The position numbers were made by a program, and so were the translations under genes. The notes under the pieces are model-generated. The model was given only the letters and a program-made list of their open reading frames with translations, made no database searches and was not told where the DNA came from. A DNA stretch of 7,145 nucleotides. Origin: Thermoplasmata archaeon. GTDB lineage: Archaea > Thermoplasmatota > Thermoplasmata > Thermoplasmatales > Thermoplasmataceae. Position 1 is the first letter of the stretch; every line of letters starts with the position of its first letter. Of the stretch, positions 1 through 5,540 are shown one piece after another. The stretch lies in the NCBI GenBank assembly GCA_021806355.1, contig JAJZXT010000038.1, positions 1-7,145 of the forward strand, read 5' to 3'.

Positions 1-609
1 TTAGGTGCGTTCCTCAACAAAGATGGTAATTCAACATTATCCTCGACAGAAAGGGGTAAACTTTCAGGCATAGCCATCGCTTCATTGAAAAGGAATATGC
101 CCGAGCTAGAGGAGAAATACTTTACCGCTATTCAAGAAAATTGGGATGCCCTATTCTATGAGCACATTAAATTGGACGATAATGTCCGGAAGGCGGTGAG
201 AAGAATGGGAATGAGCTCAATTAGGCGCGATCCAGAAGATAAGCTTATCGACCTCATTGTGGGGTTTGAAGGTTTAATCGGAATGAAATCAAAATATGGG
301 AACAATAGAAATACAATAGGGATAAGAGCATCTCTGTTAATCAAAGATAGAAAGGATTCGTACGGTATCATAGACGAAGCCTACAGTATGCGAAATAAAC
401 TATTGCATTCTGGAAAAGAGAAAATAACGGAGGAAAAATTGACAAGAGTTATAGAAAAACTTACTCCGTTACTTGGGCTTGCGCTTTTTGAATATACCTC
501 TTTGTACAGGAAAAATCATTTTCAAAGCGAAGATGAATTTATCAAATATTTAGACGATACTCTATTCAAGGAAACTCAAAAGATAATTCATGGTTCGAGT
601 GCCACGTAG
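1..609 (+). CDS. Apea-like HEPN domain protein, 3' part only
   Basis: The frame is open from base 1, so the gene begins upstream of the window. The internal TTG at 85 is only the first start-like codon and is probably not the real start. The visible 202 residues are mostly helical. A segment of the form 'DLIVGFEGLIG', then 'IRASLLI', then 'AYSMRNKLLHSGK' matches the order seen in Apea-like HEPN domains. It contains R131-N132-x3-H136 (numbered from base 1), the polar-residue form of the R-x4-H motif that forms the RNase active site in HEPN toxins. Known for the family: HEPN proteins cleave RNA or act in abortive infection and toxin-antitoxin modules. The substrate here is unknown. No MNT nucleotidyltransferase partner is in view downstream. 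The part upstream may hold another domain. The stop is TAG at 607. Confidence 0.72.
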   Translation, partial: LGAFLNKDGNSTLSSTERGKLSGIAIASLKRNMPELEEKYFTAIQENWDALFYEHIKLDDNVRKAVRRMGMSSIRRDPEDKLIDLIVGFEGLIGMKSKYGNNRNTIGIRASLLIKDRKDSYGIIDEAYSMRNKLLHSGKEKITEEKLTRVIEKLTPLLGLALFEYTSLYRKNHFQSEDEFIKYLDDTLFKETQKIIHGSSAT

Positions 610-612
610 CTT

Positions 613-681
613 CACGAAAGTCGTGTAAACTTAAGGAAGTCCTTTCTGGAACTTACATAAAATCTGGAAGACTGTCTTTTT
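613..681 (+). terminator. Possible terminator after the HEPN gene
   Basis: Four bases after the HEPN stop there is a 5-bp inverted repeat, CACGA at 613-617 and TCGTG at 621-625, with a 3-nt loop. A T5 run follows at 677-681. Archaeal termination relies mainly on non-template T-runs, so the T-run is the more likely signal. The hairpin is short and about 50 bases away. The rest of 610-781 shows no convincing gene. Confidence 0.3.
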
Positions 682-753
682 CCGCGTTCTAGTGCTATGC
701 CTCTCTCACATTTCACTAATGAAGTGTCAGATCATAATATGATGATGACAAAG

Positions 754-760
754 CATTTAA
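754..760 (+). promoter_or_regulatory. TATA-like box for the surface-protein gene
   Basis: CATTTAAT starts at 754, and its centre lies about 25 nt before the GTG start at 782. A transcript from this box would start at or next to the start codon, giving a leaderless mRNA, which is common in Thermoplasmatales. No Shine-Dalgarno sequence lies directly before the GTG, which agrees. Confidence 0.5.
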
Positions 761-781
761 TTGAAGGTCTGATCATAGTTA

Positions 782-1540
782 GTGAAGTTTTATTTGAAGA
801 TTGTAGCGATAATGGCCATCATTGCTATAATAGGTGCAAGTTCATACGAGGTTTACAGTTACTATGGCCCAGGATACAGAAACGTCAATACTGGAAAGAT
901 ACAATTCGTTCAGTCCGGTTTGATGGCTGGAACAAACTGGACGATAAAGGTTACAGGTGTGAACTATACCGAACAGGAAACCTCAAATTCAACAGAAATG
1001 AATTTCTCATCACTTGAAAATGGGGTGTATTCTTACATTATCACCTCGGAAACCGGATATTCTCTTCAGCAGTCTGGGCAGACCAACTCATCCGGCTACA
1101 CTGGGGTTGTTGACGTGGGAGACGTTCACACTTCCCAGGGTTCGGGATACAATACTTACCCTCTTGATGTTGTGGTATCACTCAATTTTACAATGTTAAC
1201 ACCGAGCATAGGGATTGTTTCCACTGGAAGCTCAAGCAGCCCTTATGATTACCTGATCAATATTTTCTCCGTGTCATGGAGTATAAAAATGAGTTATGTG
1301 AACTTCACCGTTATTAATACAAATGGACAGAAATACACTTTGCCATTATACACCGCTCTGAATAAAGTGCAACCTCTGGGCGGTATTTGGAACGTTAACG
1401 TCTCCGGATCACAATATCTCTCGAAAGGAACATCTATAAATGTTTATGAGATTGCTGGAACAACGGGCGATGCAGCCGTTATGAGTTTCCTGTTTGTCGA
1501 CACACTCACTGGAGGAACAATGGGAGAGGCAAGTTACTAG
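782..1540 (+). CDS. Membrane-anchored or secreted surface protein with a Thermoplasmatales-type beta module
   Basis: This 252-residue protein starts at GTG 782. An in-frame TAG lies two codons upstream, and this start keeps the charged Lys2/Lys6 region before a hydrophobic segment at about residues 7-19. The segment is a signal peptide or N-terminal anchor. Residues 38-95 contain 'IQFVQSGLMAGTNWTIKVTG', then a Gly-Val-Tyr-Ser-Tyr segment and TGYS. This matches the short beta-sandwich module (F-x-x-SGL-P-x-GT-x-W-x-V) common in surface proteins of acidophilic Thermoplasmatales. Eight N-glycosylation sequons (Asn 52, 61, 69, 74, 102, 135, 174, 206) support an extracellular location. Residues 150-252 are Ser/Gly/Thr-rich beta sequence with a pilin-like ending (GTS-x-NVYEIAG to TLTGGTMG), but no classic class III pilin peptidase site was seen. 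The role is unknown; adhesion or envelope structure is an inference. The gene is transcribed toward the AbrB gene, with the two ends 15 bases apart. Confidence 0.8.
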   Translation: MKFYLKIVAIMAIIAIIGASSYEVYSYYGPGYRNVNTGKIQFVQSGLMAGTNWTIKVTGVNYTEQETSNSTEMNFSSLENGVYSYIITSETGYSLQQSGQTNSSGYTGVVDVGDVHTSQGSGYNTYPLDVVVSLNFTMLTPSIGIVSTGSSSSPYDYLINIFSVSWSIKMSYVNFTVINTNGQKYTLPLYTALNKVQPLGGIWNVNVSGSQYLSKGTSINVYEIAGTTGDAAVMSFLFVDTLTGGTMGEASY

Positions 1541-1554
1541 CCATTGATTATCCA

Positions 1555-1713
1555 CTATTCTATCCTCTTTAGATAGATCCTACCTTCAGACTCATAAAAA
1601 CCAACTATTCCCTCCTCCTCAATTCTAAGTTTTTCCAGTATCTTCTTGGGAATGATCATCCCGACAGAGTTCCCTCTTTTCCTTGCATGGGAAATCTCGA
1701 TTAGTTTTGTCAC
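1555..1713 (-). CDS. AbrB/MazE-type DNA-binding protein (52 aa)
   Basis: The minus strand encodes a 52-residue protein from GTG at 1713 to TAG at 1555. An in-frame stop three codons upstream of the GTG, with no other start between, fixes the N-terminus. The sequence begins VTKLIEISHARKRGNSVGM and continues with IIPKKILEKLRIEEEG, ending in a short beta region (VGFYESEGRIYLKRIE). The basic strand, the 'GNS-x-G-x-x-IPK' turn and the following helix are the hallmark of the SpoVT/AbrB swapped-hairpin fold. Such proteins act as transcription regulators or as antitoxins of toxin-antitoxin pairs. No PIN or MazF-like toxin lies beside it here, so a stand-alone regulator is likelier. A minus-strand AT-rich box at 1731-1740 suggests a leaderless transcript. 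Confidence 0.82.
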   Translation of the reverse strand: MTKLIEISHARKRGNSVGMIIPKKILEKLRIEEEGIVGFYESEGRIYLKRIE

Positions 1714-1730
1714 TGGACCCTATTGCGGAA

Positions 1731-1740
1731 GTAAATAAAA
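1731..1740 (-). promoter_or_regulatory. TATA-like box for the AbrB-type gene
   Basis: On the minus strand, TTTTATTTAC lies with its centre about 22 nt upstream of the GTG at 1713. This fits a leaderless archaeal promoter. No Shine-Dalgarno sequence is evident between it and the start. Confidence 0.45.
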
Positions 1741-1782
1741 TAATTGCATTAGTTTTACTTATACCTATAGAGGGACAAGTGA

Positions 1783-2016
1783 GACTATCGAAACAAGACA
1801 AAATTTAAGACTAGAATCTCCACACTATCTGATGTAAAATTCCATGAAAAGATTTATCTAAGACCAAACCGTAAATGCTCTGTGGTGATTTCCTAGGCTC
1901 CTTTTGATCTGACGATTAGTTATTGCGATGTCGATAAGATAGATCTTGAAGCCTTGGAATCATATTTTAATCTGCAAAAGAAAATGAATTTGAAAAGGTG
2001 GGAGCTATATGAATGA
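1783..2016 (+). pseudogene. Possible decayed gene end with one in-frame amber codon
   Basis: After a TGA at 1780 this frame stays open except for TAG at 1894, and ends at TGA 2014. Both halves read like protein: 'KFHEKIYLRPNRKCSVVIS' before the TAG, then 'APFDLTISYCDVDKIDLE', followed by ALESYFNLQKK and a final MNLKRWELYE. There is no plausible start codon for the second half before position 1954. I do not recognise the family. The simplest reading is the 3' end of a gene inactivated by truncation and an amber mutation. It overlaps the next gene's start by 8 bases. The frame could instead be open by chance, so confidence is low. Otherwise the 295-base spacer 1714-2008 holds only promoter elements. 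Confidence 0.35.
1962..1969 (+). promoter_or_regulatory. TATA-like box for the HsdR_N-like nuclease gene
   Basis: ATATTTTA is centred about 43 nt before the ATG at 2009, predicting a transcript with a leader of roughly 15-20 nt. That leader would hold the Shine-Dalgarno-like AGGTG at 1996-2000, eight bases before the ATG. Unlike most genes in the window, this one therefore seems to use a short leader and a ribosome binding site. Confidence 0.4.
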
Positions 2017-3076
2017 AGACAAAATTAAACAATATGTAAACATGGGATGTGAGCTAGAGGATGAATACGAGGAGGAGGTCACTAAAGTGACAAAGAAGTT
2101 GCTCTCTTCGATGAACTGGCCAATTAACGAGATTCATCAGCAGGAACCTATGCGAGGAATTAACGGCATGTTAAGAGCCGACTTCCTGATTGGCGGTGAA
2201 GAAGATGGTTTTATTATTGAACTTAAGTCCCCTAACGTTCCGCTTCTAGATGAGCGTGCCAGGGGACAATTACGGGCTTATTTATTGCTTACCAAGGTAA
2301 AATACGGAATTTTATATAATGGAAATGAGTTACTTCTGATGATTAAAGGCGTCGATGCTCCGGTCTATGAATGGAACTGCCGAGAAGATAAAGAAGATAT
2401 ATCGATATTTATCAATCTCTCTAAAGGAATTTATCCCAGGAATATGGAGAAATTTATTGCAGAAAGCCAGGAACGCAGCAGGTTGAAGGCAATAGTCAAC
2501 GATAACGAAGAGAAAATTAAGGACTCAATTACAAGCATGATAGCTTCTGAGTATGGCATGTCGGTTGATTCCGTCAAGAATAACATAAAGATCGATATTG
2601 GAATCGCACCTAAGGGAATTTCTCTTGGCCAGGGCGTCAAGGTGGTTCCTAAGGTGTCTCGGAAGGAACTCACCTCAATGAGAGATGATCTTGTTATCAT
2701 TTGCCCTTCTGATTCGACCGGCCCCTCATGGTTGAAGAGATATTATGCGTGGCGGTCAGTGAAAATCAGCAGAAAACCAATATACTTCGCTCTTTACGTC
2801 GGCTGGCCGCAATCAAAGGTATTATATTTCGGGGAGATAGAAACATTGGTTGATGTTGGAGATAAGGCTATAACAAAAACGTATGGGCAACCTCCAGCAA
2901 ATCCTTCAGATTATGGAAAAAAGGCAATAATACTCAAACCCGGATCCCTCAAGGAACTTACTGATCCCATAGATATTGTCCGTGGGAAAGGGAGCGGGAT
3001 TATGGGACCAAGGTACTCATCCCTCATTAACTTCGTGAATGCTCATACAATAGAAGATCTGTCAACCGACGAATGA
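2009..3076 (+). CDS. HsdR_N-like PD-(D/E)XK nuclease, stand-alone
   Basis: This 355-residue protein has its start fixed by AGGTG (1996-2000), eight bases upstream. Residues 20-115 form a restriction-endonuclease-like domain of the HsdR N-terminal type: an acidic helix (ELEDEYEEEV), then R-A-D58 in a strand, E71-L-K73 in 'FIIELKSP', and Q87-L-x-x-Y91. These are the D, E-x-K and Q-x3-Y motifs of the PD-(D/E)XK fold, all intact, so DNA cleavage is plausible. Residues 150-190 are a charged helical linker. Residues 240-350 form a second domain, with YYAW, 'KPIYFALYVGWPQSKVLYFG', an 'ILKPGSL' strand and PRYSSL-x-NFVNA. It reads like a conserved beta-rich module, but I cannot name it. No helicase motor, methylase or specificity subunit is present, so it is not a normal type I enzyme. 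A role in defence or DNA repair is an inference. Confidence 0.75.
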   Translation: MNEDKIKQYVNMGCELEDEYEEEVTKVTKKLLSSMNWPINEIHQQEPMRGINGMLRADFLIGGEEDGFIIELKSPNVPLLDERARGQLRAYLLLTKVKYGILYNGNELLLMIKGVDAPVYEWNCREDKEDISIFINLSKGIYPRNMEKFIAESQERSRLKAIVNDNEEKIKDSITSMIASEYGMSVDSVKNNIKIDIGIAPKGISLGQGVKVVPKVSRKELTSMRDDLVIICPSDSTGPSWLKRYYAWRSVKISRKPIYFALYVGWPQSKVLYFGEIETLVDVGDKAITKTYGQPPANPSDYGKKAIILKPGSLKELTDPIDIVRGKGSGIMGPRYSSLINFVNAHTIEDLSTDE

Positions 3077-3086
3077 TATTTCAAAA

Positions 3087-3277
3087 GTGCAATCAGAACA
3101 GGAGTTTGAAAGAAGGAATGAAAGTGGTCAAACAATGGAAACAAAATTTCTTCCTGAACCAACAACAGGCAATGTTTACATGTTTTCGCAGATGACATAT
3201 TTGTCTCGTTTGATAGGAAGTGTGTAGATGCGGAAATCTCTGTTCCTGCCAAGGGAACGCATGCGGGTGTAGATTGA
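3087..3277 (+). other. Spacer with a possible frameshifted small gene
   Basis: The spacer 3077-3314 has two open stretches that could be one short gene split by a frameshift. The first starts at GTG 3087 (VQSEQEFERRNESGQTMETK, then FLPEPTTG) and stops at 3225. In the next frame 3158-3277 is open and reads 'HVFADDIFVSFDRKCVDAE', then ISVPAKGTHAGVD, before TGA at 3275. A join around 3160-3185 would give about 60 residues. No family is recognised, and both stretches are short enough to be chance. The rmuC promoter follows immediately. Confidence 0.2.
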
Positions 3278-3289
3278 TGGTAAACAATG

Positions 3290-3297
3290 TTAAAATA
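3290..3297 (+). promoter_or_regulatory. TATA-like box for the rmuC-type gene
   Basis: TTAAAATA is centred about 21-22 nt before the GTG at 3315. The predicted transcript starts at or very near the start codon. The sequence between (CGAGAGGCGTG region) has no clear Shine-Dalgarno match at normal spacing, consistent with leaderless translation. Confidence 0.45.
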
Positions 3298-3314
3298 TTC
3301 GAGAGGCGTGTATT

Positions 3315-4280
3315 GTGACCGATACAGTTTCTCTCTTAGCATTAGTCATTTCCGTCATATCCATATTGATTATTCTTTACATTCTTGTTACGAGACTGAG
3401 TTCGGGCAATCTTAGGAGAATATATGACCAATCCATAAGAGACGCGTTATCGAATAATCAAGTAATGAGAGATCAACTCAAAGCTTCCTTAGCTGAGTTA
3501 AGGATTGACGCAGACATTTCTGCAATACGTCAAAGTACCACGACCTTGTCGGAACAGCAGCGTTCTCTAACGGAAATATTTACAAATAAGTCAAGTAGGG
3601 GGTACTTTGGAGAACAGCAATTAGAAGACATTCTCAAGGATTCTTTTGGTTCTGACTGGATCCACGTGCGCGAAAAGATTTCGTCGGACATAGAAATCCC
3701 TGATATTCACTTTGACACTCCACAGGGAAAACTTTGTGTTGATTCCAAGTTCCCACTAGAGAATTACCAGAGAATTTTCAAGGCAAAGCAGGATGAAGAG
3801 AAGTCAAGGGCAGATAATGACTTCAAAAGGGATTTCAACAAACACGTGAAAAAGGTTGCAGGATACGTTAAACCAGAATCCGGAACTGCACGGATTGCAT
3901 TGATGTATCTTCCAGCAGAGTCCATTTATGCTTATGTTGCTGAAGAACACCCTGAGTGGATGGATGAGGCCGCAAAGGCAAATGTTCTAATAGTATCGCC
4001 ATCATCAATAATACCGCAGCTAGCTGTCATCAGAAGTTATGTAGAAGCAGAAAAAATCGTAAAACATACTGATGCCATCAAAAGGAAAATAGAAGGTTAC
4101 CAGAGAGATTTTCACAATATAGCTGAAGATTGGAAGATATTGCGCGGGCACATCGATAACGCAAGAACAAAGTCAAACATTCTAAATGATAAGGTTGACT
4201 CGTTTGGGCAGGCTCTAGATACGTTGCTTACTGGTTTGTCCACTGCAGAGGGAGAGTCGCATTCAAACGAAGAAAATTAA
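3315..4280 (+). CDS. rmuC: RmuC-family DNA recombination protein (membrane-anchored putative nuclease)
   Basis: This 321-residue protein starts at GTG 3315. A single transmembrane helix spans about residues 5-26 (LLALVISVISILIILYIL). A coiled-coil-prone linker follows at about 35-90, then the RmuC domain from 94 to about 300. Family landmarks are RG-x-FGE-x-QLE at 95-103, PDI at 129-131, the core VDSKFPL at 142-148, YLPAES-x-YAY at 199-207, and VLIVSPS at 224-230. RmuC is assigned to the PD-(D/E)XK nuclease fold. E. coli RmuC limits recombination at inverted repeats, and related proteins occur in anti-phage contexts. The chain is shorter than bacterial RmuC because its coiled coil is short. 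The N-terminal helix would tether it to the cytoplasmic face of the membrane. It has its own promoter and a T6 run downstream, so it is probably a single-gene unit. Confidence 0.88.
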   Translation: MTDTVSLLALVISVISILIILYILVTRLSSGNLRRIYDQSIRDALSNNQVMRDQLKASLAELRIDADISAIRQSTTTLSEQQRSLTEIFTNKSSRGYFGEQQLEDILKDSFGSDWIHVREKISSDIEIPDIHFDTPQGKLCVDSKFPLENYQRIFKAKQDEEKSRADNDFKRDFNKHVKKVAGYVKPESGTARIALMYLPAESIYAYVAEEHPEWMDEAAKANVLIVSPSSIIPQLAVIRSYVEAEKIVKHTDAIKRKIEGYQRDFHNIAEDWKILRGHIDNARTKSNILNDKVDSFGQALDTLLTGLSTAEGESHSNEEN

Positions 4281-4320
4281 ACGGGATAATATATATCGTG
4301 GAAAGAATGCTATAGTGTCA

Positions 4321-4326
4321 TTTTTT
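4321..4326 (+). terminator. T6 run after rmuC
   Basis: A run of six T on the plus strand lies 41 bases after the rmuC stop, and a T5 run lies at 4382-4386. Non-template T-runs are the usual archaeal termination signal. The rest of the spacer 4281-4479 shows no convincing gene. One frame from about 4287 to the TAG near 4371 is open and protein-like, but it has no good start. Confidence 0.35.
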
Positions 4327-4479
4327 CCTGAGTGTGATGCCAGAACATGGGGTATAATAAAAGATGATCTTGCCTAGAATATTTTTAGAACATAACAATG
4401 GCATTCTCATCCTCTTGCTGTATGGGCCATAACACCTAAACCTTTAATTACACCCAAAAGCACCAGAACCTTTACGGAA

Positions 4480-4872
4480 TTAAAATTCCAGAGCCTTTAC
4501 CTCCAGTCTTCCCATGTATGGAAGGCACTCCTTCCTCAAAGAATCCCACTTGCCTGGTTTCTCCAGATTCAGATCAAATCTGTTTGCGCCTTTGACGATT
4601 TTTGATAGGGACGAAAAATCCGGAATCTCTTGAAAGACCTCGGGCAGGAATGCCATGCAGGAGTCAAGCAGAAGGTTCGGATCCTCAGGCTTTTCGGGGA
4701 CAAGAACGCCAGGAACACGTTTCTGCAAATCCCCGGCCGGATAATGCGCTTCTACCCACTGCCTGTCTCCCTCTCCCTGTAGAAGGAACAAACTGGTATG
4801 CTCCATGTTACCCCAGAATTCACTTTCTGACTTCAGGCCTATCAGATAAAATTTTGAATAATACGCTGGCAT
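4480..4872 (-). CDS. Unrecognised conserved-looking protein (130 aa)
   Basis: The minus-strand ORF runs from ATG at 4872 to TAA at 4480. I do not recognise the family. The sequence has an aromatic N-terminus (MPAYYSKFYLIGLKSESEFW), a middle part rich in Pro and acidic residues (VPGVLVPEKPEDPN), a helix LLLDSCMAFLPEVFQEIPDF and a C-terminal part with Trp and basic residues. No signal peptide, membrane helix or metal motif is visible; it has only two cysteines. Coding status rests on a well-placed minus-strand TATA-like box at 4891-4900, which gives a leaderless start, and on natural-looking amino-acid composition. The opposite-strand frame at 4602-4874 reads much less like a protein. It is convergent with rmuC across a 199-base spacer and divergent from the transposase remnant, so it is not part of a visible operon. 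Confidence 0.65.
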   Translation of the reverse strand: MPAYYSKFYLIGLKSESEFWGNMEHTSLFLLQGEGDRQWVEAHYPAGDLQKRVPGVLVPEKPEDPNLLLDSCMAFLPEVFQEIPDFSSLSKIVKGANRFDLNLEKPGKWDSLRKECLPYMGRLEVKALEF

Positions 4873-4890
4873 AAAAAATCAATATGGAAA

Positions 4891-4900
4891 CAATATATTA
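4891..4900 (-). promoter_or_regulatory. TATA-like box for the 130-aa gene
   Basis: On the minus strand, TAATATATTG is centred about 23 nt upstream of the ATG at 4872, predicting a leaderless mRNA. This is one of the best TATA-like matches in the window and supports the minus-strand reading of the gene. Confidence 0.5.
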
Positions 4901-4969
4901 ATCCTGCCATTGCTGGGATTCACAGCAGATATTAACACATTAGTGTGCAGAATCTTGTGTAAGTATTAA

Positions 4970-4990
4970 TCATGAATAGAAAATTCATGA
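4970..4990. repeat. 8-bp perfect inverted repeat upstream of the transposase remnant
   Basis: TCATGAAT at 4970-4977 and ATTCATGA at 4983-4990 are perfect complements around a 5-nt centre. They lie 50 bases upstream of the probable transposase start. They could be an operator, an RNA hairpin in the transposase leader, or part of the element's end. Confidence 0.5.
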
Positions 4991-4996
4991 AATGAG

Positions 4997-5009
4997 GAAG
5001 GTTACCTTC
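4997..5009. repeat. 6-bp perfect inverted repeat with 1-nt centre
   Basis: GAAGGT at 4997-5002 and ACCTTC at 5004-5009 flank a single T. It follows the 4970-4990 repeat by six bases. With a one-base centre it cannot form a good RNA hairpin, so a protein-binding palindrome is more likely if it is functional. Confidence 0.45.
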
Positions 5010-5022
5010 TTGAAGTCAAACC

Positions 5023-5030
5023 AAGGAGGT
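5023..5030 (+). promoter_or_regulatory. Strong Shine-Dalgarno sequence of the transposase remnant
   Basis: AAGGAGGT is a near-perfect match to the anti-Shine-Dalgarno sequence and lies nine bases before ATG 5040. It marks the original start of the transposase and contrasts with the leaderless promoters of the neighbouring genes, as expected for an imported element. Confidence 0.6.
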
Positions 5031-5039
5031 AAAACATAC

Positions 5040-5497
5040 ATGGAAGGCATGGATAAAATTGAAACGGACGTTGCATGAAGAACTGTTAATGAAGGGAACC
5101 TATTCTATTCATGGCAGATGGTATACCTAAACTTGACGAGGAGATACGTAAGATATTTCCAAGATCTGATTTCCAGCTATGCACCATTCATGCAAGCAGG
5201 AATCTGGAATCCGATGTAAGGGAATCTGACAGGAGTGAGATTGATCATGATCTGAAAGCAATATTCACATCAGACACAAAGGATTCTGCAATGGAGAGAT
5301 TCGACAGATTAAGGGACAGATTGTCCTCCAAGTATCCCAGACCAGTATACAATATGGAAAAAAAGCTTGGATATCTGTTCACATATTTCCAGTATCCTGA
5401 GGGTATAAGGAGATCATTGCATTCATCAAATATAACGATATCCTATCTGATCCTACATATCACGGTTTCAGCTATTTACAAATATGCATTAATGTGA
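5040..5497 (+). pseudogene. IS256-family transposase, internally deleted and truncated
   Basis: Residues encoded from 5093 on read 'REPILFMADGIPKLDEEI', then RKIFPRSDFQLCTIHASRN, and later YFQYPEGIRRSLHSSN. These are the central IS256 landmarks: the second catalytic Asp in 'MADG', the C-x2-H segment, and the YPE-x-IRRS-x-x-(T/S)-(T/S)-N segment. Intact IS256 transposases are about 400 residues with a D-D-E triad. Here homology stops at SSNI (about 5433), just before the catalytic Glu, and is replaced by unrelated residues to TGA 5495. The first catalytic Asp region is missing too. Upstream, ATG 5040 behind a strong Shine-Dalgarno encodes MEGMDKIETDVA. Then come a TGA and, in a shifted frame, EELLMKG at 5077-5097. 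This looks like the native N-terminus joined to the middle by an internal deletion with frameshifts. It cannot be active. Terminal repeats were not identified, so the element's ends are unknown. Confidence 0.82.
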
Positions 5498-5510
5498 AAG
5501 AGTTCAGGTA

Positions 5511-5520
5511 TTTAAGTATA
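5511..5520 (+). promoter_or_regulatory. TATA-like box for the leader ORF and fused nuclease
   Basis: TTTAAGTATA is centred about 25-26 nt before the ATG at 5541, the exact spacing expected for a leaderless transcript starting on that ATG. A second AT-rich stretch at 5553-5560 could serve as a TATA box for a transcript starting at 5582 instead. Confidence 0.45.
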
Positions 5521-5540
5521 AACACCGTCGGAAACGTTAT

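Noticed and set aside
697..1199. Two overlapping plus-strand frames (697-1017 and 1014-1199) inside the surface-protein gene
   Set aside because: They are shadows of the 782-1540 gene, which has a signal sequence, sequons and a recognisable module. The shadow translations look random.
1894..1896. In-frame TAG read as pyrrolysine
   Set aside because: Pyrrolysine use is known in certain methanogens, but nothing here (no pylT-like tRNA, no methylamine gene) supports it. A disabling mutation is simpler.
2431..2700. Minus-strand frame within the HsdR_N-like gene
   Set aside because: It lies wholly inside a gene with intact nuclease motifs on the other strand and has no recognisable content.
3043..3342. 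Minus-strand frames (3043-3342 and 3093-3287) across the spacer before rmuC
   Set aside because: They run over the ends of two confident plus-strand genes and over the rmuC promoter, with Cys/His/Phe-rich unnatural composition.
4441..4500. Three CCTTTA-like hexamers at 4441, 4469 and 4494
   Set aside because: The unit is too short and too common, and the spacing (28 and 25) is irregular. It is not a repeat array.
4602..4874. Plus-strand 90-codon frame opposite the 130-aa gene
   Set aside because: Its composition (repeated Pro/Arg/Cys stretches) is less protein-like and no promoter fits. The minus-strand frame is longer and has a well-placed TATA-like box.
4911..4927. Short hairpin TGCTG/CAGCA with a 7-nt loop
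   Set aside because: A 5-bp stem with no T-run and no gene end beside it on the relevant strand is likely chance.
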